Assembly: GCA_023450935.1 (NCBI GenBank)
Contig: JAEXGH010000012.1
Location: 1-64,000 of the forward strand
Direction of reading: 5' to 3'
From: Verrucomicrobiota bacterium
Lineage (GTDB): Bacteria > Verrucomicrobiota > Verrucomicrobiia > Opitutales > Intestinicryptomonadaceae
Length of the DNA stretch: 64,000 nt
In this document: positions 61,888-64,000 of the stretch, piece after piece
Layout: each line of letters begins with the position of its first letter
How positions within the stretch are numbered: position 1 is the first letter of the stretch
Notes under the pieces: model-generated
Seen by the model: only the letters and a program-made list of their open reading frames with translations
Told to the model about the DNA's origin: nothing
Database searches by the model: none
Position numbers and translations under genes: made by a program

Positions 61888-63108
61888 TTATCTGTCGCAC
61901 TCGCCCAAAACGAAGTCGAACGAGCCTAAAATTATCGGAATATCGCTAAGGTGGTGGCCGGGGAGAATCTGCTGCATTGCGCTCAGGCTTACGAAAGACG
62001 GTGCGCGGATTTTCACCCTATACGGAACGCCGCCGCCCTTGGAAACCACGAAGAACCCCAACGCCCCCTTGGGATTGTCGGCCTCGAAATACGCCTCGCC
62101 TTCGGGAATGTCGGGGCCCTGCGTGACCACGAGGAAGTTGTTTATCAAATCCTCCATATTACTTTGCACGCCCTCCTTGTTGGGCAAAGTGATTTTGGGG
62201 CTTGCAACATTTATCGGGCCGTCGGGCATTTTTTCGATTGCCTGACGGATAATGCGGACACTTTGGCGCATTTCCTCTATGCGGACAAGCCATCTGTCGT
62301 AGCAGTCGCCGTGGACGCCGATAACGACGTCGAAGTCGTAGTTTTCGTAGCCCAGATAGGGAACGTCCTTGCGCAGGTCGCTCGCAACGCCGCTTGCGCG
62401 GAGGTTCGCCCCCGTCAAGCCCCACTGCATTGCCGTTTCCTTCGAAACGACTCCTATTCCCGCCGCGCGGTCAACGAATATCCTGTTGCGCGTTATGAGC
62501 TTGTCGATTTCGTCGAGCTTGGGCAGGAACTGGTTTGTGAACGAATTGACCCTGCCGAGCCAGCCTTCGGGAATGTCGCGCAAAAGCCCGCCGATACGCG
62601 CGTAGGAAGTCGTCAGACGCGCGCCCGTGAGTTCCTCGAAAAGGCTCATCAGTTTTTCGCGCTGGTTGTAGGCATACATGAAGCCCGTCCAAGAACCCGC
62701 GTCCATTGCGTAGGCGGCAATGCCTACCAAGTGGCTCGAGATTCTGGAAAGCTCGCAACAAAGCACGCGGATTGCCTTGCAACGCTCCGTTATTTGGATT
62801 CCCGCGAGCTTTTCGACGCACTGCGCGTAGGCTATGTTGTTGCAAAGCGGCGCGAGGTAGTCGAGGCGGTCGGTAAAGGGAATGAACTGGTTGTAGGTGA
62901 GGTTTTCCGCCATTTTTTCCTGCCCGCGGTGGAGCTGGCCCACCATGGGATCGACGCGCAGAATAAGGTCGCCGTCAAGCTCGAGCTTCAAGCGCAGCAC
63001 GCCGTGGGTTGCCGGATGCGAAGGCCCCATGTTGACTATCATTTTTTCGCCGATTCTGCCCTCTTGGAGTCCTTCGGGTTCGGGATAGGTAAATTCTTTT
63101 GTCTGCAT
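61888..63108 (-). CDS. nuoD: NADH-quinone oxidoreductase subunit D
   Basis: A 406-aa 49-kDa-type subunit at the quinone site. Blocks: NMGPSHPATHGVLRLKLELD, RVDPMVGQLHRGQEKMAENL, YLAPLCNNIAYAQCVEKLAG, ELSRISSHLVGIAAYAMDAG, PEGWLGRVNSFTNQFLPKL and the C-terminal DIPIILGSFDFVLGECDR. ATG 63108 is chosen; a TTG three codons earlier would also start the frame. NuoC and D are separate genes here. Confidence 0.95.
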   Translation of the reverse strand: MQTKEFTYPEPEGLQEGRIGEKMIVNMGPSHPATHGVLRLKLELDGDLILRVDPMVGQLHRGQEKMAENLTYNQFIPFTDRLDYLAPLCNNIAYAQCVEKLAGIQITERCKAIRVLCCELSRISSHLVGIAAYAMDAGSWTGFMYAYNQREKLMSLFEELTGARLTTSYARIGGLLRDIPEGWLGRVNSFTNQFLPKLDEIDKLITRNRIFVDRAAGIGVVSKETAMQWGLTGANLRASGVASDLRKDVPYLGYENYDFDVVIGVHGDCYDRWLVRIEEMRQSVRIIRQAIEKMPDGPINVASPKITLPNKEGVQSNMEDLINNFLVVTQGPDIPEGEAYFEADNPKGALGFFVVSKGGGVPYRVKIRAPSFVSLSAMQQILPGHHLSDIPIILGSFDFVLGECDR

Positions 63109-63120
63109 ATCGAACAAAAT

Positions 63121-63735
63121 TTAGATGTTGTCGATTTTCTCGTCGGAACTGCCCTGCACGCTGCGCGGTTCCTTTTCCGAAACGTATTTAACCCCGCCGC
63201 TTGGCGAATGGAACGGCCCGCCGCGCTCGGGCGCGGGCGTGATTTCGATTGCGTCTTCGTTGCCCTCGAAAGTGGGCGGAAGCGGCGCGGGCTTGCCCTC
63301 GAGGGGGAAGTCTTTGCGGAGGGGGTGGTGGGGATAGGCGTCCCACATGAGAATGCGGCGCAAAGAGGGGTGGTTTTCGAAAACTATGCCCATGAGGTCG
63401 AACGCCTCGCGCTCGAGCCAGTCCGCGCCCTTGTATACAGAGCACAGCGACGGCAGCGCGGGGCTTTCCGCGCTTTCGCACGCCACAGCCAGGCGGACGT
63501 ATGATTTTTTCGTGTGCGAATAGAAGTGGTAGACCGCGCCGAAACGGGCATCGCCTGCGTCTTCGCCGTTGTCGATTGAAGCCAAGTCGGTGAGCGACTG
63601 GAATTCGTAGGAGTCGCGCAAGGCCTTTGCCACTTTCACGAGGGCGTTCGGCTTGCAGTTGAACGCCAAAATGCCGTCTACTGACTTGCGCGGCGCGAGG
63701 GCGTCGGGAAATTCTGAAATAAGTTTGTCTTTCAT
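63121..63735 (-). CDS. nuoC: NADH-quinone oxidoreductase subunit C
   Basis: A 204-aa 30-kDa-type subunit: YHFYSHTKKSYVRLAVACES, SVYKGADWLEREAFDLMGIV, FENHPSLRRILMWDAYPHHP and LRKDFPLEGKPAPLP match the family. It is followed by 12 bases and nuoD, and preceded by nuoB. The C-terminal tail (KEPRSVQGSSDEKIDNI) is a short extension. Confidence 0.95.
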   Translation of the reverse strand: MKDKLISEFPDALAPRKSVDGILAFNCKPNALVKVAKALRDSYEFQSLTDLASIDNGEDAGDARFGAVYHFYSHTKKSYVRLAVACESAESPALPSLCSVYKGADWLEREAFDLMGIVFENHPSLRRILMWDAYPHHPLRKDFPLEGKPAPLPPTFEGNEDAIEITPAPERGGPFHSPSGGVKYVSEKEPRSVQGSSDEKIDNI

Positions 63736-63743
63736 TTTTGCGC

Positions 63744-64000
63744 CTATTTTTTGAAGAGTGCCTTCGCCGAACCCTCTGTATTCCTGATTTTGTTCTGGAG
63801 CGAAACGAGCGCGTCAAGCAACGCTTCGGGACGGGTCGGGCAGCCGCTTACGTAGACATCGACGGGAATGATTTTGTCTACGCCCTGCAGCGTGGAATAC
63901 GTTCTGAACATACCGCCCGAGCACGCGCACGCGCCCATTGCAATCACCCACTTGGGGGCTGCCATTTGGTCGTAGACGCGGCGGACCGCGCCCGCCATTT
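63744..64000 (-). CDS. nuoB: NADH-quinone oxidoreductase subunit B, 5' truncated by window edge
   Basis: C-terminal 85 or so residues of the 20-kDa subunit that carries cluster N2: PKWVIAMGACACSGGMFRTY and IPVDVYVSGCPTRPEALLDA supply two of the cluster cysteine positions; the paired cysteines lie in the missing N-terminal part. The start lies outside the window. Subunit A would be expected upstream. Confidence 0.93.
   Translation of the reverse strand, partial: MAGAVRRVYDQMAAPKWVIAMGACACSGGMFRTYSTLQGVDKIIPVDVYVSGCPTRPEALLDALVSLQNKIRNTEGSAKALFKK

Noticed and set aside
61951..63504. Forward open frame of 517 codons opposite nuoD and nuoC
   Set aside because: It spans two conserved genes on the other strand; a result of the codon bias, not a gene.

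Overview
The window looks like chromosome of a Gram-negative bacterium of the PVC/Verrucomicrobiota type, perhaps an Opitutae-like lineage. This is inferred from family content, not from a marker gene: an exosortase with a separate EpsI protein, a DUF1343/NamZ muramidase, a DUF1080-SGNH fusion, a GAP1-like protein common in Planctomycetes and Verrucomicrobia, a tripartite RND pump and a complete-type complex I operon. Most genes are moderately GC-rich. The polysaccharide genes at 5.1-9.0 kb and 12.7-17.0 kb are visibly AT-richer.

Layout. 1-17.0 kb is a surface-polysaccharide locus. It opens with a translationally coupled cassette (SDR, NeuD-type acyltransferase, acyl carrier protein, AMP-forming ligase, SDR) running into EpsI and exosortase. 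Next come a polymerase-like membrane protein and a pyruvyl-transferase-like protein, then on the opposite strand a flippase, an O-antigen ligase/polymerase, an unknown protein and a glycosyltransferase. A GDP-fucose branch (gmd-fcl-manC plus a glycosyltransferase) follows, in which gmd and the glycosyltransferase are broken by frameshifts. 17.1-18.6 kb is a rhamnulokinase. 18.7-25.2 kb is an RND efflux operon ending in its TetR-type regulator, with a palindromic operator candidate in front. 25.4-31.2 kb holds a large secreted protein of unknown function, ferritin, a PLP-dependent histidine decarboxylase, a small conserved protein and NamZ.

31.4-39.7 kb carries a FliA-family sigma factor without flagellar genes, a tRNA-CAT, rplU-rpmA, an ECF sigma/anti-sigma pair, a GAP1-like protein, nadK, a YihY/BrkB protein and pdxH. 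Four intergenic gaps here are occupied by members of a palindromic repeat family with nested, covarying hairpins. 39.7-43.6 kb has a DUF1080-SGNH hydrolase and, divergently, a RimK-like ATP-grasp protein with an RLAN-type N-terminus coupled to a GNAT acetyltransferase. That pair is the best candidate here for an uncharacterised peptide-type ligase system. 43.6-47.8 kb is an aryl-acid operon (iorA-iorB-paaK-ACT-paaI). An exonuclease gene follows, then a long reverse-strand run: nuoB to nuoN, a PEGA lipoprotein and a TrpB2-type tryptophan synthase, with the first clear terminator only after trpB.

All assignments come from reading the sequence and recalling families. No database search was made.
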